Below are positions 45,113-54,790 of a DNA stretch of 64,000 nt, one piece after another. The DNA lies in the NCBI GenBank assembly GCA_963575745.1, contig CAUYUJ010010513.1, positions 27,379 through 91,378 on the forward strand, in the 5' to 3' direction. Position numbers and translations under genes: made by a program. Position 1 is the stretch's first letter; each line of letters starts with the position of its first letter. The notes below the pieces were generated by a model. That model saw only the letters and a list, made by a program, of their open reading frames with translations. It did not search any database and had not been told where the DNA came from. The DNA comes from Prorocentrum cordatum (taxonomy: Eukaryota > Sar > Dinophyceae > Prorocentrales > Prorocentraceae).

Positions 45113-46266
45113 TCAGCTCTCCCAGCCCTGGCCGCCCTGCGCTCATCCTGTGGTGCGTCTGCGGCCTCTGCATCTCTCTGGGAGCCGCGGCGCCGACCGC
45201 AGGCCAAGGGCTTAGTCGGGCTGCGCCTTCCGCGCCCGCTCGCCCTCCGCGCACTCCCTTCGTGCGCGATTCTCACCTCACCTCCGCGTATCTCGATCGT
45301 CGCTCGAGATCGATTGATGCGTTCGAACTGTGGTTAGCAGAACACACTGGCGTGCCGCCCGCCACTCTTTACCGTAGCGGGATACTTCTCGCCCGCTTCC
45401 TCGCGACCTTCGGCGTGTGGCTTCATGATGCAGGTTTCCCTCATTATATTCTGGTTCATGCCATCTTGGGAATCCAGAGCGCTCATCCGCATTGGAAGGC
45501 CTTTCTAACAGAAGCTTGGGACGTAGCGAAACAATGGAAGCTCGCGGAGCCGCCAAAGCTCCGCCCGCCCTTACCTCGCGCTCTGCTGCGCGCTATGGTC
45601 GGTCTCTGTTTCGCCTGGGACTGGCCTGTGATGGCGGCCTTGCTGCTCATGGGCTTTACGATGTTCCTCAGGCCTGGCGAGCTGCTGGCGTCACGCCGCT
45701 GTGACTTGTCGCTTCCTTGCGACCGCCTCGAAGTTGAAGGGGATGCTTTTCTTTCGATTCTTGTTCCAAAGACCAGGAGAACGTACCCGACGCAGCATGC
45801 TCGCTGCTCCGATCGGGGCACGGTGAAGATTCTGAATCAAGTGTTTGGGCGGTTGGCTTCCACCGATCCTCTCGCCCCTTTCGGTGCGAGCGGCTTCCGT
45901 ACTCGGTGGAATCATTTGCTTTCGGCCCTGGGCGTCCCTCTTGCCAAAGCGGGTCAGGGGCTCAACCTGACGCCCGCATGTCTGCGGGGCTCTGGCGCAA
46001 CAGACTTCTATATCGCTACGGAAGACGTCCCTCGCGTCTTCTGGCGGGGGCGTTGGCGTCAGGCTTCCAGTGCTGAGCGCTACCTGCAAGCCGCCGCCGC
46101 TTCCACAGTTCTTGCTGCGCTGCCCGTGCCCGCACGGGCGCGGATCCTGTTCTTCGCCACCGCCAGCGACCGCCTTGTCGCTTCATTTCTCCAAGTCGGC
46201 CCCGCCGCTTGGCCTGCCCTACTTGCGGCCGCCCGCCGAAACCTTGTCACTTCGCAAGGTCCTTGA
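44989..46266 (+). CDS. Tyrosine recombinase of the retrotransposon
   Basis: 425 residues, starting in good context (AACATGGGC) within the end of ORF2 and ending 11 bp before B1. Residues about 96-190 form the core-binding half (YLDRRSRSIDAFELWLAEHT). The catalytic half shows R228 in MFLRPGELL, K261 in LVPKTRR, R333 in ACLRGSGAT, W356 in WRGRWRQ, and the nucleophile Y365 in AERYLQ, nine residues after W356 as is usual. The His of the HxxR box is Ala here (A330). I believe this is tolerated in related elements, but it is an oddity. The enzyme would join circular cDNA to the target by strand exchange. It lies one base back (-1) relative to ORF2, so translation needs frameshift, reinitiation or a separate mRNA. 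Confidence 0.9.
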   Translation: MGGSFTSARAMLAEASGFETDGRDTLVPPFYASRSRRAATLISSPSPGRPALILWCVCGLCISLGAAAPTAGQGLSRAAPSAPARPPRTPFVRDSHLTSAYLDRRSRSIDAFELWLAEHTGVPPATLYRSGILLARFLATFGVWLHDAGFPHYILVHAILGIQSAHPHWKAFLTEAWDVAKQWKLAEPPKLRPPLPRALLRAMVGLCFAWDWPVMAALLLMGFTMFLRPGELLASRRCDLSLPCDRLEVEGDAFLSILVPKTRRTYPTQHARCSDRGTVKILNQVFGRLASTDPLAPFGASGFRTRWNHLLSALGVPLAKAGQGLNLTPACLRGSGATDFYIATEDVPRVFWRGRWRQASSAERYLQAAAASTVLAALPVPARARILFFATASDRLVASFLQVGPAAWPALLAAARRNLVTSQGP

Positions 46267-46277
46267 GCACGGGTATG

Positions 46278-46435
46278 GCTGCCTCGCCGTCGTCGGCGAG
46301 CAGGCGGTCTCCCCCGCCTGACGCGCGGCGCCCCGGCACGAGCGCGCGGGACGGGCCTGCCCATTTTGGGCCGCCCCGCGCGCGCGAGCCGCGGCCGCGC
46401 TCGGAGACAGCTCGCTAGCGCGCGAGCGGGAGAAT
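46278..46435 (+). repeat. Retrotransposon split repeat B1
   Basis: 158 bp, GCTGCCTCGCCGTCGTCGGC to GAGCGGGAGAAT, identical to B2. It contains a hairpin (GCTCGC TAGCGC GCGAGC) close to its right end, a plausible recombinase-binding structure. Confidence 0.9.
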
Positions 46436-46490
46436 GCCTCTTCTATTCTCTGTGAGCAAGCTCCTGCTGTCTCCGCAGCTTCTCTGCCCC
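46436..46490 (+). repeat. Retrotransposon split repeat A2
   Basis: 55 bp identical to A1. It directly abuts B1, so the B1-A2 join reproduces the circular junction of the element. Confidence 0.9.
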
Positions 46491-46523
46491 CCTCCCTCCT
46501 CTCCCAATCTAAGGCTGATGGGC

Positions 46524-46681
46524 GCTGCCTCGCCGTCGTCGGCGAGCAGGCGGTCTCCCCCGCCTGACGCGCGGCGCCCCGGCACGAGCGCGCGGGACGG
46601 GCCTGCCCATTTTGGGCCGCCCCGCGCGCGCGAGCCGCGGCCGCGCTCGGAGACAGCTCGCTAGCGCGCGAGCGGGAGAAT
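46524..46681 (+). repeat. Retrotransposon split repeat B2 (right end)
   Basis: 158 bp identical to B1, separated from A2 by a 33-bp spacer. It ends GAGAAT and is followed immediately by CATCATCAT flank. Confidence 0.9.
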
Positions 46682-46744
46682 CATCATCATCATCATCATC
46701 ATCATCAGCATCAGCATCAGCATCAGCATCAGCATCAGCATCAG

Positions 46745-46788
<44 letters not shown>

Positions 46789-46804
46789 GTATCATCATCA
46801 TCAG

Positions 46805-46833
<29 letters not shown>
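46682..46833. repeat. (CAT)n microsatellite, retrotransposon target
   Basis: CATCAT with a CAGCAT block. The same triplet precedes the left end of the element (36166-36187), so the tract was split by the insertion. Confidence 0.95.
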
Positions 46834-46836
<3 letters not shown>

Positions 46837-46950
46837 CCACTCCGTTTCATGTGTCTCGCAGGATACCATGGCCTCCCCCACCTGGTCCTAGAGAGGCCCG
46901 AGCAGCTGCTCGCTGTGCTGGTTCGCTCGTACACGCTCCCCACATCCTGT

Positions 46951-47105
46951 GATGGGCCTGTTCTCCATCCACCACCACTACCATGAGTTGGACGAGGAGG
47001 AGGAGGAGGAGGAGGAGGAGGAGGAGGAGGAGGAGGAGGAGGAGGAGCCCCTCCTAGTGGCCTGCCGAAGAAAAAAGGAACCCCTCCTGTGGTGGAAAAC
47101 AAGCT
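46951..47105 (+). repeat. Foldback element with a (GGA)n core, family F11, copy 1
   Basis: The left arm TCCATCCACCACCACTACCA faces a right arm with GTGGTGGAAAACAAGC. The middle is (GAG)18 followed by unique sequence. Copies 2 and 3 share the arm sequence. Confidence 0.65.
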
Positions 47106-47234
47106 CTCCCCGCGCCCTGGACAGGAGTTCGCCGTCGGCCCCGAGCTCGCCGCGTCCCCGCTGCCCCGGGACGTGGGCGGCCAGGAGGCGCCCCGCCGCC
47201 GCCCTCGTGCAGCTCCGCCCCGCCCCGGCGCCGG

Positions 47235-47449
47235 TGGGCAGGTTTTCCACCACCAACTACCATATATGCAGGTCGGGGGGGAAGGGAGGACGAGGAGGTC
47301 CTTCTCCTCCTCCTCCTCCTCCTCCTCCTCCTCCTCCTCCTCCCCCTCCTCCTCCTCCTCCTCCTCCTCCTCCTCCTCCTCCTCCTCCTCCTCCTCCTCC
47401 TCCTCCCTCTCCTTCATATGGTAGTGGTGGTGGAAAATGGGCCCATCAG
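47235..47449 (+). repeat. Foldback element with a (CTC)n core, family F11, copy 2
   Basis: GGTTTTCCACCACCAACTAC (left) pairs with GTAGTGGTGGTGGAAAATGG (right). Between them is a CTC tract of about 105 bp (47303-47405). Confidence 0.75.
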
Positions 47450-47792
47450 CCGCTCTGCGGCGACCGTCCGCGGCGAGATCCGAAACCCTCCCCCTCGCCG
47501 ATGAACGATGCAGTCAACTCGATGGGCGGGAGAGGCAGGGTTCGGAGTTCGTCGAACACGTGGCGAAATCCGAAGCCTGCCCCCGCCTGCCATCGATTCC
47601 GCAGAGTCGATAGTGGGTGGGGGCACTGCTCAGAGGTCACCAACTGGACTACTCACGACGGCGGCGGCGGCCCCGACGACAGACGACGGCGATCCGATCG
47701 GAGGGCACCGCCTGTCCGCCTGCACCGATCCTGGAGTCCGGGCCGGGCCGATCCGGGTCTCAGTGCTGGTCCGTATGCCGTCCGCCAGGGTA

Positions 47793-47981
47793 GCGTATAC
47801 AGTCAAAACGCGCCTAGTAAGGACGCGCGCCGTCGTCTAGGGCACGCGTGTGTCCTTGCCTCTGCGGCCCGTCCTTCGCCATTTTCACTGGTCGCCCCCC
47901 GCCCGAAAAATCCCAACTTGGGCCTCCAAGGGTCTTGCGTCCTTGCCACCCGTCCTTGATCAACGTTTTGACTGTATACGC
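47793..47981 (+). repeat. TIR element, family F7, copy 2
   Basis: 189 bp with a perfect 18-bp terminal inverted repeat, GCGTATACAGTCAAAACG, and its complement at the right end. The interior matches the copy at 22208. Confidence 0.9.
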
Positions 47982-48184
47982 CGATCCTCGGCCCAGGAGG
48001 AGCCTGGCCCAGAGTATAGTTGGCGACCTTCGATCAAGGGAGGACACGCGAGTTATCGATGCTGCTGCCCTTGACGATGCCCAGACCTCTGGCGTCTCGA
48101 CAAAAAACAATCTTTTCTCAGTCTTGTGCCTCTGGAGGCGGGTTCTGGGCCCCGGGACCGCAGAAACGCCCCAGGATGACACCC

Positions 48185-48339
48185 AGGAGGGAAAGAAACA
48201 CACAGACACAATCAAGTGTCGACTCCCCGGAACATCTGGGCAAATATGGGAAGTGGGGGGGGGAAGACGAGCACCCAGAGAATATGGTAAAATGAGGAAT
48301 CCTGTTATTTGTGTGAATTTGTGTGTCCCTGGGCCCCTG
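48185..48339 (+). repeat. Dispersed short element, family F2, copy 4
   Basis: AGGAGGGAAAGAAACACACA to GTGTGTCCCTGGGCCCCT. Confidence 0.8.
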
Positions 48340-48519
48340 GAGAAACCTGACCCTGGGAAGTGGTCGAAATCGAGATGCCGTATGTCTGGGTACCGCTGCC
48401 GCTACCCTTCCGCCGTCGTCGCCATGGTCGGATTTGCTTCGAAGTCCTGGTCAGACTGTACCCCAAGAGCGGTTCTTGAAGTAGTGGTATCGATACCTCA
48501 TGTGTCCCCCCCAGACGAC

Positions 48520-48612
48520 AGCGACGGCGACGGCGGCGGCGATGACGGACGACGACGATGACGACAACGACGACGGCGGCGGCGTCGTCGTCGTCGTCGT
48601 CATCATCGTCTT
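48520..48612. repeat. (GAC)n/(GTC)n triplet switch
   Basis: GACGACGATGAC repeats change to GTCGTCGTCGTCGTC at about 48584, forming a short inverted repeat of one triplet. Confidence 0.8.
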
Positions 48613-48619
48613 GGAGGGT

Positions 48620-49371
48620 TTGGGGGCCTTCTTGGACCTCTCTCGTCGCTGCCGCTGGACGCGGCTCGGAAAGGAGCTGGAATCTAGAAGTTGTCCAGGG
48701 GCTGACCGATTTTGAGCCGATTCTCAGTCCGACGACGATGGCGGCGGCGTTCACGTCGTCGACAGCGGCGACGACGACATCCGTGTCCTGCTCCCCGTCC
48801 TTGGGGGGCGTCTTCTGGTTGAGCACGGATAGCCACCTAGTTTTTCGTGGGAAGTGTTCCGCCTCGGGAGGGGGCGAGTTGGTGGCTCTGCGGAAGGATC
48901 GGGCTGGTCTCTGCAGCGTCGCGCCGGACCCGCTCGGAGGCTGCGGCGCCACAGCGGGACGCCTGGGTCTGCGCCCCTGCGGAGCCGCTCGCCACAACCC
49001 GCTGGATTAGAAAATGTTGACCGCGGGGATCGAAGAAGACATGGCTGGGTTCCCGTTCGGCCGCGGGGCTCAGGGATAATGCTGGATTCAAGGCTATTTC
49101 CGGACTTTCTGATGCACTTCTCACCCCTTTCCATATCATAAAGGCCAAGTGGGGCCCGCATCAGGAAGCAGGAAGTGGCACTCCTCCCAATACTTCCTGA
49201 ACCAAGCTTCTGATCGCCTTCAAGGGCGATCAGACACTTTGCCATGCCATCAGGCAGTGGCGATTTCGCTCGGGACTTGCTGTCAACGAGTATCTGATTG
49301 CTTTTCACGCCACCTGAGAGTGGCGATTCCAACTGGGACTTCCTCGCAGAAGATGCCCCGTCGTTCTCCAC
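48620..49371. other. Unassigned sequence
   Basis: Mixed composition. A 259-codon minus-strand frame (48751-49527) has some balanced stretches (CLIALEGDQKLGSGSIG) but no recognisable domain. Two diverged copies of a block including CATCAGGCAGTGGCGATT / CACCTGAGAGTGGCGATT lie at about 49240-49345. No gene is called. Confidence 0.35.
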
Positions 49372-49781
49372 GCCCTCCCCTCGCACAGTACCGGCCACCA
49401 CTTCTTCGTTCACGGGTGGCAAGCGCACCCTGCGAAGCGCAGCACACGCCAGAGCTGCATGTTGGGCAGCGTAGCCAGGACCCGGGTAAGGGGACGCGGT
49501 ATTGGTAGGGTTTCTGGGGCCCCTCAATTGGCCAGGTTCGCTAAACCAGGTTTGCCGTAACTGGTGTTTGTCGGGTGACGGCAGTTCCGGTCAGTGGAAA
49601 TGGGACGCGAGGGGGCACCCCCGGTACAAATCCCTAAACCAGGTTCCACTAAGCCCAGTCCTGCCAACGCCGTTTTTTCCACGCCCCCCCTCGCACAGTG
49701 CCGGCCGCCACTTTTTCATCCACGGATGGCAAGCGCACCGTGCGAAGCGCAGCACACACGCCAGAGCTGCATGCTGGGCAG
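49372..49781 (+). repeat. Direct repeat of about 105 bp, copies at 49372-49471 and 49671-49781
   Basis: Both copies read CCACGCCC...CCTCGCACAGT, then CCGGCCRCCACTT, GGTGGCAAGCGCACC or GATGGCAAGCGCACC, TGCGAAGCGCAGCACAC and GCCAGAGCTGCATG. Spacing is 300 bp. The intervening sequence also holds two CTAAACCAGGTT words. An old segmental duplication. Confidence 0.8.
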
Positions 49782-49913
49782 CGCAGTTCGTGATCTCTCA
49801 GGGCCGCCATGCCGGAGGCCCCCCGCCCGGTCCTCGCAGTCCCTCTCGTCTGCCCTTCCCGCCCGCTCGTGCTCCTGCGGCTGCCGCTCCTGCCCCGCCT
49901 CTCGGGAGGGGAA

Positions 49914-50067
49914 AAGGCACACAGACACAATGAGTCGTGGATACCCCAGGAACATATGGGAAAGTATGGGAAGAGAGGGGGGGAAGACGAAGACCCGGAA
50001 GATATAAAAAGATATATGGGAGATCCTGGGATTTGCTTGTATTTATTCGTGTGTTCCTGGGCCCCTT
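49914..50067 (+). repeat. Dispersed short element, family F2, copy 5
   Basis: GGGAGGGGAAAAGGCACACA to TTCGTGTGTTCCTGGGCCCC. Confidence 0.8.
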
Positions 50068-50664
50068 CATCGTCCCCCGCCGCATCCATCGGGGGGGGGA
50101 GCCGAAAGTTGGCATCGGCCTTGCCGCGCAAGGAAACATGCCGACGGGACATCCGCTCCGTCCAGGCGGCGGGCTCGCCTCGGTCCTGTGCGCTCGGTGG
50201 TCTGATCCAGCCTGTCTCAGCCATTTCCGTTCTGGGCTGTTCCTGGTCTTCCGCTCTTGTGCAGGTTTCGGCGCTGTCAGAACCTTTTGGCGAGGACTCC
50301 GCCCCACCAGGTGCAGGTTGTTCCTGGCGTGCTCGACTCGACCCGCGCTCACGGGAGGGCGTTCCTTGATACCCTCATTGACTGCAATGGGGGTCGAGTG
50401 GATTAGCGTCTCCAGCCGGCGGGAGTTTGTCCAAGGAGACGCGAGATCACCGGCAGGACCACCCCTGGGGACGAGGTCCACGGTGCACCCTGGAGCTGGG
50501 TATTGGAGATGTCTCGAGTGGGACCCCGAAAGCAACGACGCCGCACCACCACGAGGACTCGCTCTGCGCGCTGACTGCGATGGTGGCGGTGTCGTGCTTC
50601 TTTGCTCGCCTAGTGGCTCGCCTTCGCCGCTGCCTTAGCGGGAGCTCCGTCCCGCTTGCGTTAA
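50068..50664. other. No supported gene
   Basis: GC-rich mixed sequence with overlapping frames on both strands and no motif. Confidence 0.4.
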
Positions 50665-50814
50665 GTCGGGCCTGTCCCTCTACAGGGGGGGAATATTCCA
50701 AATAGTTTAAACATAGTTTTGGGACTATGTTCGACTATGTTTGAATGTTTTTGAAATATCTTGACTATTTTTAACTTTTCGTTCAAAATCCCCCTGTAGG
50801 GGGACATGCCCGAC
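50665..50814 (+). repeat. TIR element, family F1, copy 7
   Basis: 150 bp, GTCGGGCCTGTCCCTCTACA to GTAGGGGGACATGCCCGAC. TTAA precedes it. Internally AAATAGTTTAAACATAG is followed by GACTATTTTTAAC, so pairing extends well inside the arms. Confidence 0.9.
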
Positions 50815-50945
50815 CTTGCGTCTCGCCTTTGCCGCTTTCTAAGCTCTTCGCACGCAGTGCGCGCCGGAGGTGGAGCTGGATGTGCGGAAGACTGGCCTCG
50901 GCGCTTTCTCCTTCACCCTGAAGGAGGGGTTGTGGCCACGTCTCT

Positions 50946-51119
50946 AGGCTTTCCAGATGGGGCTCGAGCAAATGAGGCCGGAGGATTGCGCCGCATCGCC
51001 GATGCATTGGCGATACGGCTCGATGTGGAGCGCGATTTTATCCACGCCAACGTCGCCGATGCATCGCCGATGCATCGGCGATGCGGCGCGATCCTCCTTC
51101 GACCCCATCTAGAAGGCCT
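50946..51119 (+). repeat. Long-TIR foldback element, family F3, copy 3
   Basis: 174 bp. Left arm GGATTGCGCCGCATCGCCGA, right arm CATCGGCGATGCGGCGCGAT, with outer CCAGATGGGG / CCCCATCTAG. Confidence 0.85.
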
Positions 51120-51281
51120 CTATCTTTTTGGTTCGCACGGGGAGTGTTTCTGGGGCAACGTGGGAGTGGTGGAGGCTCAAGGGGGAACGCATCGACCCCC
51201 AATCGCCAATGGATCGCTGAGAGGGGCCTGATAGCCCACCGTGCCAGGAACGTTCAGATTCGCCACCGTGCCCAGGAACGT

Positions 51282-51327
51282 TCAGTAGTAGTTGTCGTAG
51301 TCGTAGTCGTAGTCGTAGTCGTAGTAC

Positions 51328-51382
<55 letters not shown>

Positions 51383-51563
51383 CGTCGTAGTAGTAGTACA
51401 NNNNNNNNNNNNNNNNNNNNNNNNNNNNNNNNNNNNNNNNNNNNNNNNNNNNNNNNNNNNNNNNNNNNNNNNNNNNNNNNNNNNNNNNNNNNNNNNNNNN
51501 GTCGTAGTCGTAGTCGTAGTCGTAGTCGTAGTCGTAGTCGTAGTCGTAGTCGTAGTCGTAGGT

Positions 51564-51659
<96 letters not shown>

Positions 51660-51756
51660 TGTAGTTGTAGGAGTAGTAGTTTTAGTAGTAGTAGTTTCAG
51701 TAGTAGTAGTAGGAGTAGTAGTAGTAGTAGTAGTAGTCGTAGTAGTAGTAGTAGTA

Positions 51757-51811
<55 letters not shown>

Positions 51812-51812
51812 C

Positions 51813-51855
<43 letters not shown>
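51282..51855. repeat. (TAG)n/(TCGTAG)n tract containing an assembly gap
   Basis: TAG and TCG triplets on both sides of exactly 100 N (51401-51500). The round gap size suggests a scaffold join of unknown true length in an unassemblable repeat. Confidence 0.95.
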
Positions 51856-51856
<1 letters not shown>

Positions 51857-51994
51857 GGGGCCCACTGCAGATCAATCGGCGGCTATTCGCCAATTCCAGG
51901 TCGCCGCTTCCCCTCCCCCTGAGAGGGTCCTCTTGACGTGCTCCCTAAACGGCCGCCGCTCGGAGCGGTGCGGCTCCGGGCGGACTCCTCGTAA

Positions 51995-52168
51995 GATGAT
52001 GGGCCTGTTGTCCACCACCACCACCATAAGTTGCAGCGGGAGGGGGTCCTTCTCCTTCTCCTCCTCCACCTCCTCCTCCTTCTCCTCCTCTTCGTTCTCC
52101 TCCTCGTCCTCCTCCTCCCTCCACCCTCCAATTCATGGTGGTGGTGGTGGTTGAAGACAGGTCCATTA
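51995..52168 (+). repeat. Foldback element with a TCC-rich core, family F11, copy 3
   Basis: GATGGGCCTGTTGTCCACCA (left) pairs with GGTGGTTGAAGACAGGTCCA (right). The centre is CTCCT-rich (52048-52130). Confidence 0.75.
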
Positions 52169-52620
52169 TAAGACGGCGTGTGTGCCAGCGGACGCGTGTG
52201 CCAGCGGGCGCGTGCCGGTGCGTATAGCCTGAGCTCTCGTCGAGGGGGTCTGCGTCCCGGGCGGCGGAAGACCTCATACAGGCAGCCTTTCCCCTCAGGG
52301 CTGCTGCTTCGGCAGACGAGGTCTCGAAGACGACGGCAGAGGAGAATCTCGGCCACGCGCAGGGGGGGAGGGCGCCGCATGCGTTCCCCCCCACCCAGTG
52401 CAGCGCTTCGTGGCCCCATGGGGAGCTTCACCGAAGAAGATGTTCGCAGTTGCGGTACCCACAACTGCAAATGGTTGGGCCCTTCGCTCACGATGCAGGC
52501 CGTGCCCGTGCTTTCGTGTATCAGGGTCAACGGTAGGAAGGGACAGGCTCTGGGGGGTGGATGCATCGACCCCCAATCGCCAACTCAATCGCCAACAGCC
52601 CACCACCCCATTGGCGTTAA
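52169..52620. other. No supported gene; CATCGACCCCCAATCGCC word
   Basis: GTGCCAGCGGGCGCGTGC is duplicated near 52190. A GATGCATCGACCCCCAATCG word at about 52559 recurs near 34990, 51190 and 54570, apparently the edge of another dispersed repeat. Confidence 0.4.
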
Positions 52621-52754
52621 GTCTGGCATGTTCCTCTCCAGGAGGAGTATTGCAAAATAGTCAGTAAACATAGTATGGGGACGTTATTTGTTGATTCTTT
52701 TTCGAGCATTTGTTTCCATTCGTCCCAAGTCCCCCTGTAGGGGACAGGCCCGAC
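52621..52754 (+). repeat. TIR element, family F1, copy 8 (short)
   Basis: 134 bp, GTCTGGCATGTTCCTCTCCA to GTAGGGGACAGGCCCGAC, flanked by GTTAA and CTAACT. Confidence 0.9.
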
Positions 52755-52825
52755 CTAACTTTGGCGTGCGGCTTCTCTACCTGGGGCCCATCGCCTCTCT
52801 ATGTATGCGATGCATCGCCGATTCC

Positions 52826-53000
52826 GGAGGGAAAGACACGCAGACACAATAATGTATCGTCGACTCCCAGGAGCATGTGGGAAAATAGGGGAAGTGTGGG
52901 GGGGGGGAAGAGGACAGCAGACACCCAGAAATATGTATGGGCAAGTGTGGGGGGAATCCTGGGATCTGTGTCTATCTCTCTGTGTGCCCCTGGACCCCTT
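52826..53000 (+). repeat. Dispersed short element, family F2, copy 6
   Basis: GGAGGGAAAGACACGCAGACACAAT-type left part to TGTGTGCCCCTGGACCCCTT. Confidence 0.8.
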
Positions 53001-53156
53001 CCGTCTCGCCCCCCCCCGATCCGGCCCTCCCCTCGCGCGCTCTCCCCTTTCTTTCGGTGCCGGGAGCGGCGCGGGGGCGCGACGCTTCTGGCGCCTCGCG
53101 CGCCTCGCGCCTCGCGCTCGGGGGCGGCCCAGGAGGGGGGTGAGGACCAGGGCTGA

Positions 53157-53582
53157 GTCGGGCGTGTCCCTCTGCAGGAGGAAGATTCAGAAATGAGTGA
53201 AAAGATAGTCAGGGGACGGCTTTTGGAGCATTTTGGGGCATTTTTGGGGTACTTTTGGTGTATTCTTATTGCTAAGGCCTTACGGCCAGTGCCGCCGACC
53301 CTGGATACCTCGGCCCTCGAGGGTGACGGGATGCGTGATAAGACGTCGGAGGTAAATGAAGACGTGGCGGAGGAGGAGGCGGAGGAGGAGGAGGAGGAGG
53401 AGGAGGAGGAGGAGGAGGAGGAGGAGGAGGAGGAGGAGGAGGGGGAGGGGGAGGGGGAGAGGGAGGGAGAGGGTCGCCCGGGGGGATGCGTATCTGCCCC
53501 CGCCCCCTGTGGGGAGGGAAGGGAGGGGCTTCGCGACGACTGCGATTTCCTTCTGTTTTGTGTTCGATTTCCTATTATTTCG

Positions 53583-53622
<40 letters not shown>

Positions 53623-53729
53623 TCGGTGATCCACGCAAGACGACGACACCGGGATGCGTCTTCCACACGCCGACAGGGTCGGCGGATTTTCTCGTCCAAG
53701 AATCCGCCTGTAAGGGTGACATGACCGAC
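53157..53729 (+). repeat. TIR element, family F1, copy 9, expanded by microsatellites
   Basis: 573 bp. The left arm GTCGGGCGTGTCCCTCTGCA and the right arm CCGCCTGTAAGG...CATGACCGAC bracket the usual A/T-rich F1 interior. They also bracket an inner inverted pair (GCCGACCCTG / CAGGGTCGGC), a GGA tract (53366-53460) and a GAC tract (53584-53622). The frames over the GGA tract are repeat translations. Confidence 0.8.
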
Positions 53730-53744
53730 CTAAGACTAGGGTTA

Positions 53745-53945
53745 TGTTGCTCCCATCGTACCGAAAGACCACATCCCAGAAATAATGTCGAGCAACAGGA
53801 AAAGTATCGAAAGGGTGTCGAAGCAGTGCCGAAACAGTGCTGACGAGGGTCTCCCTGGGCCCGACACGCGAAAACTCTCGAGCTTCGGTACTTCTCTGGT
53901 GCTCGAGATTCTTTCTGGTGATCAAGTCTAAAGTAGGTTGGAACA
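53745..53945 (-). repeat. Dispersed short element, family F8, copy 2
   Basis: Reverse-oriented relative of 1390-1593 over its whole length, with about 80% identity by eye. It begins 15 bp after an F1 copy. Confidence 0.75.
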
Positions 53946-54648
53946 TCATAAGACTAGGGGTGGGGGGTGATATCATGGCGGGGGCCATGATATCTCCCCA
54001 GATTTCATGGCGCCGCTTCTTATTCATTACGTCCCTGGCCCCCCCCCTGGCCGCGCACGTGCCGCCGGCCATGATTTGCGCCCCCCCCCTCTTGGGCGCC
54101 CCCCTCTTGGCCGCCCCCGAAGCGCGGCGCGCCTTTTTTTTCAGATGCAGACGGCGCGGAGGCAGGATCAAGATTGCTCGATGCAGTGACTGTGCTGAGA
54201 GTCGGACTGTGTGGGGTTCAGGGGGGGGTGGCTCTCGTCGTCGGGCCGTGCCCCAGGTCGAGGTCAGGGGGGCCTAATCGTGGCCGAGGCTCGCCGTGGC
54301 CAGAGAAGTGCCTCCGTCCCTCCTCATTCCGCGCCCCGTATTGGCAGCACGATGACAACGGCTGCAGTCTCTGACTCAAACGTCGCCTCTTGGAGAGCTC
54401 CTGCGTCCGACCCCTCACCCCGAGCTCCCCGAACTCCACCCCGAGGACCTGGCCGCGCAGAAAAGCTGGGGAACATCGGGGATGCCCCACCAGGGGGGCT
54501 GTTCGGACGCACCCCTAATCTCAGGAGCAACGATGCGGGGGGGGGGGGGGGACTGGCATCACTAGGGGGGATGCATCGACCCCCAAGCGCCCACTGATCG
54601 CGGATAGGGGCCCGAGAGCCCCAGCCTGCCCAGGAAGGTGCGGATTCG
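53946..54648. other. No supported gene
   Basis: Contains GGGGGCCATGATATCTCCCC, also seen at about 7379-7398, and CCTGGCC...GCCGCGCACGTGCCG, which has a counterpart at 7433-7465. Part of a dispersed repeat is therefore present at 53960-54130. The rest is unassigned. Confidence 0.4.
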
Positions 54649-54790
54649 CTATTTGGGGGCCTATCGCCGATCTATCGGCGATAGGCCCCCAAATAGGCGA
54701 TCGCCTATCGCCGATCTATCGCCTATCGCCGAGCTATTTGGGGGCCTATCGCCGACCTGTCGCCTATCGCCGATCTATCGCCCACTGCAG
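54649..54790. repeat. Perfect palindrome plus CCTATCGCCGATCTATCG tandem words
   Basis: 54649-54696 is a perfect inverted repeat with 23-bp arms starting CTATTTGGGGGCCTATCGCC and a 2-bp centre. Further partial copies of the arm follow to 54790. Confidence 0.9.

Larger units (their letters stand above)
36186..46681 (+). mobile_element. Tyrosine-recombinase retrotransposon (DIRS order, Ngaro/PAT-like split direct repeats), apparently intact
   Basis: About 10.5 kb arranged A1 (36188-36242), four reading frames, B1 (46278-46435), A2 (46436-46490), B2 (46524-46681). The A pair is identical over 55 bp and the B pair over 158 bp. Frames encode a small hydrophobic protein, a Gag-like protein, RT-RNase H with extra domains, and a tyrosine recombinase. 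There is no integrase and no long terminal repeat. The left flank ends ATCATCAT and the right flank starts CATCATCAT, so the element sits in a CAT microsatellite without a target duplication. AT is shared at both ends and at the B1-A2 junction (GAGAATGCCTC), as expected if a circular intermediate recombined at AT. Open frames and identical repeats argue for recent insertion. Confidence 0.9.

Noticed and set aside
48751-49527. 259-codon minus-strand frame as a gene
   Set aside because: No motif, overlaps a duplicated noncoding block, and loses character at both ends.
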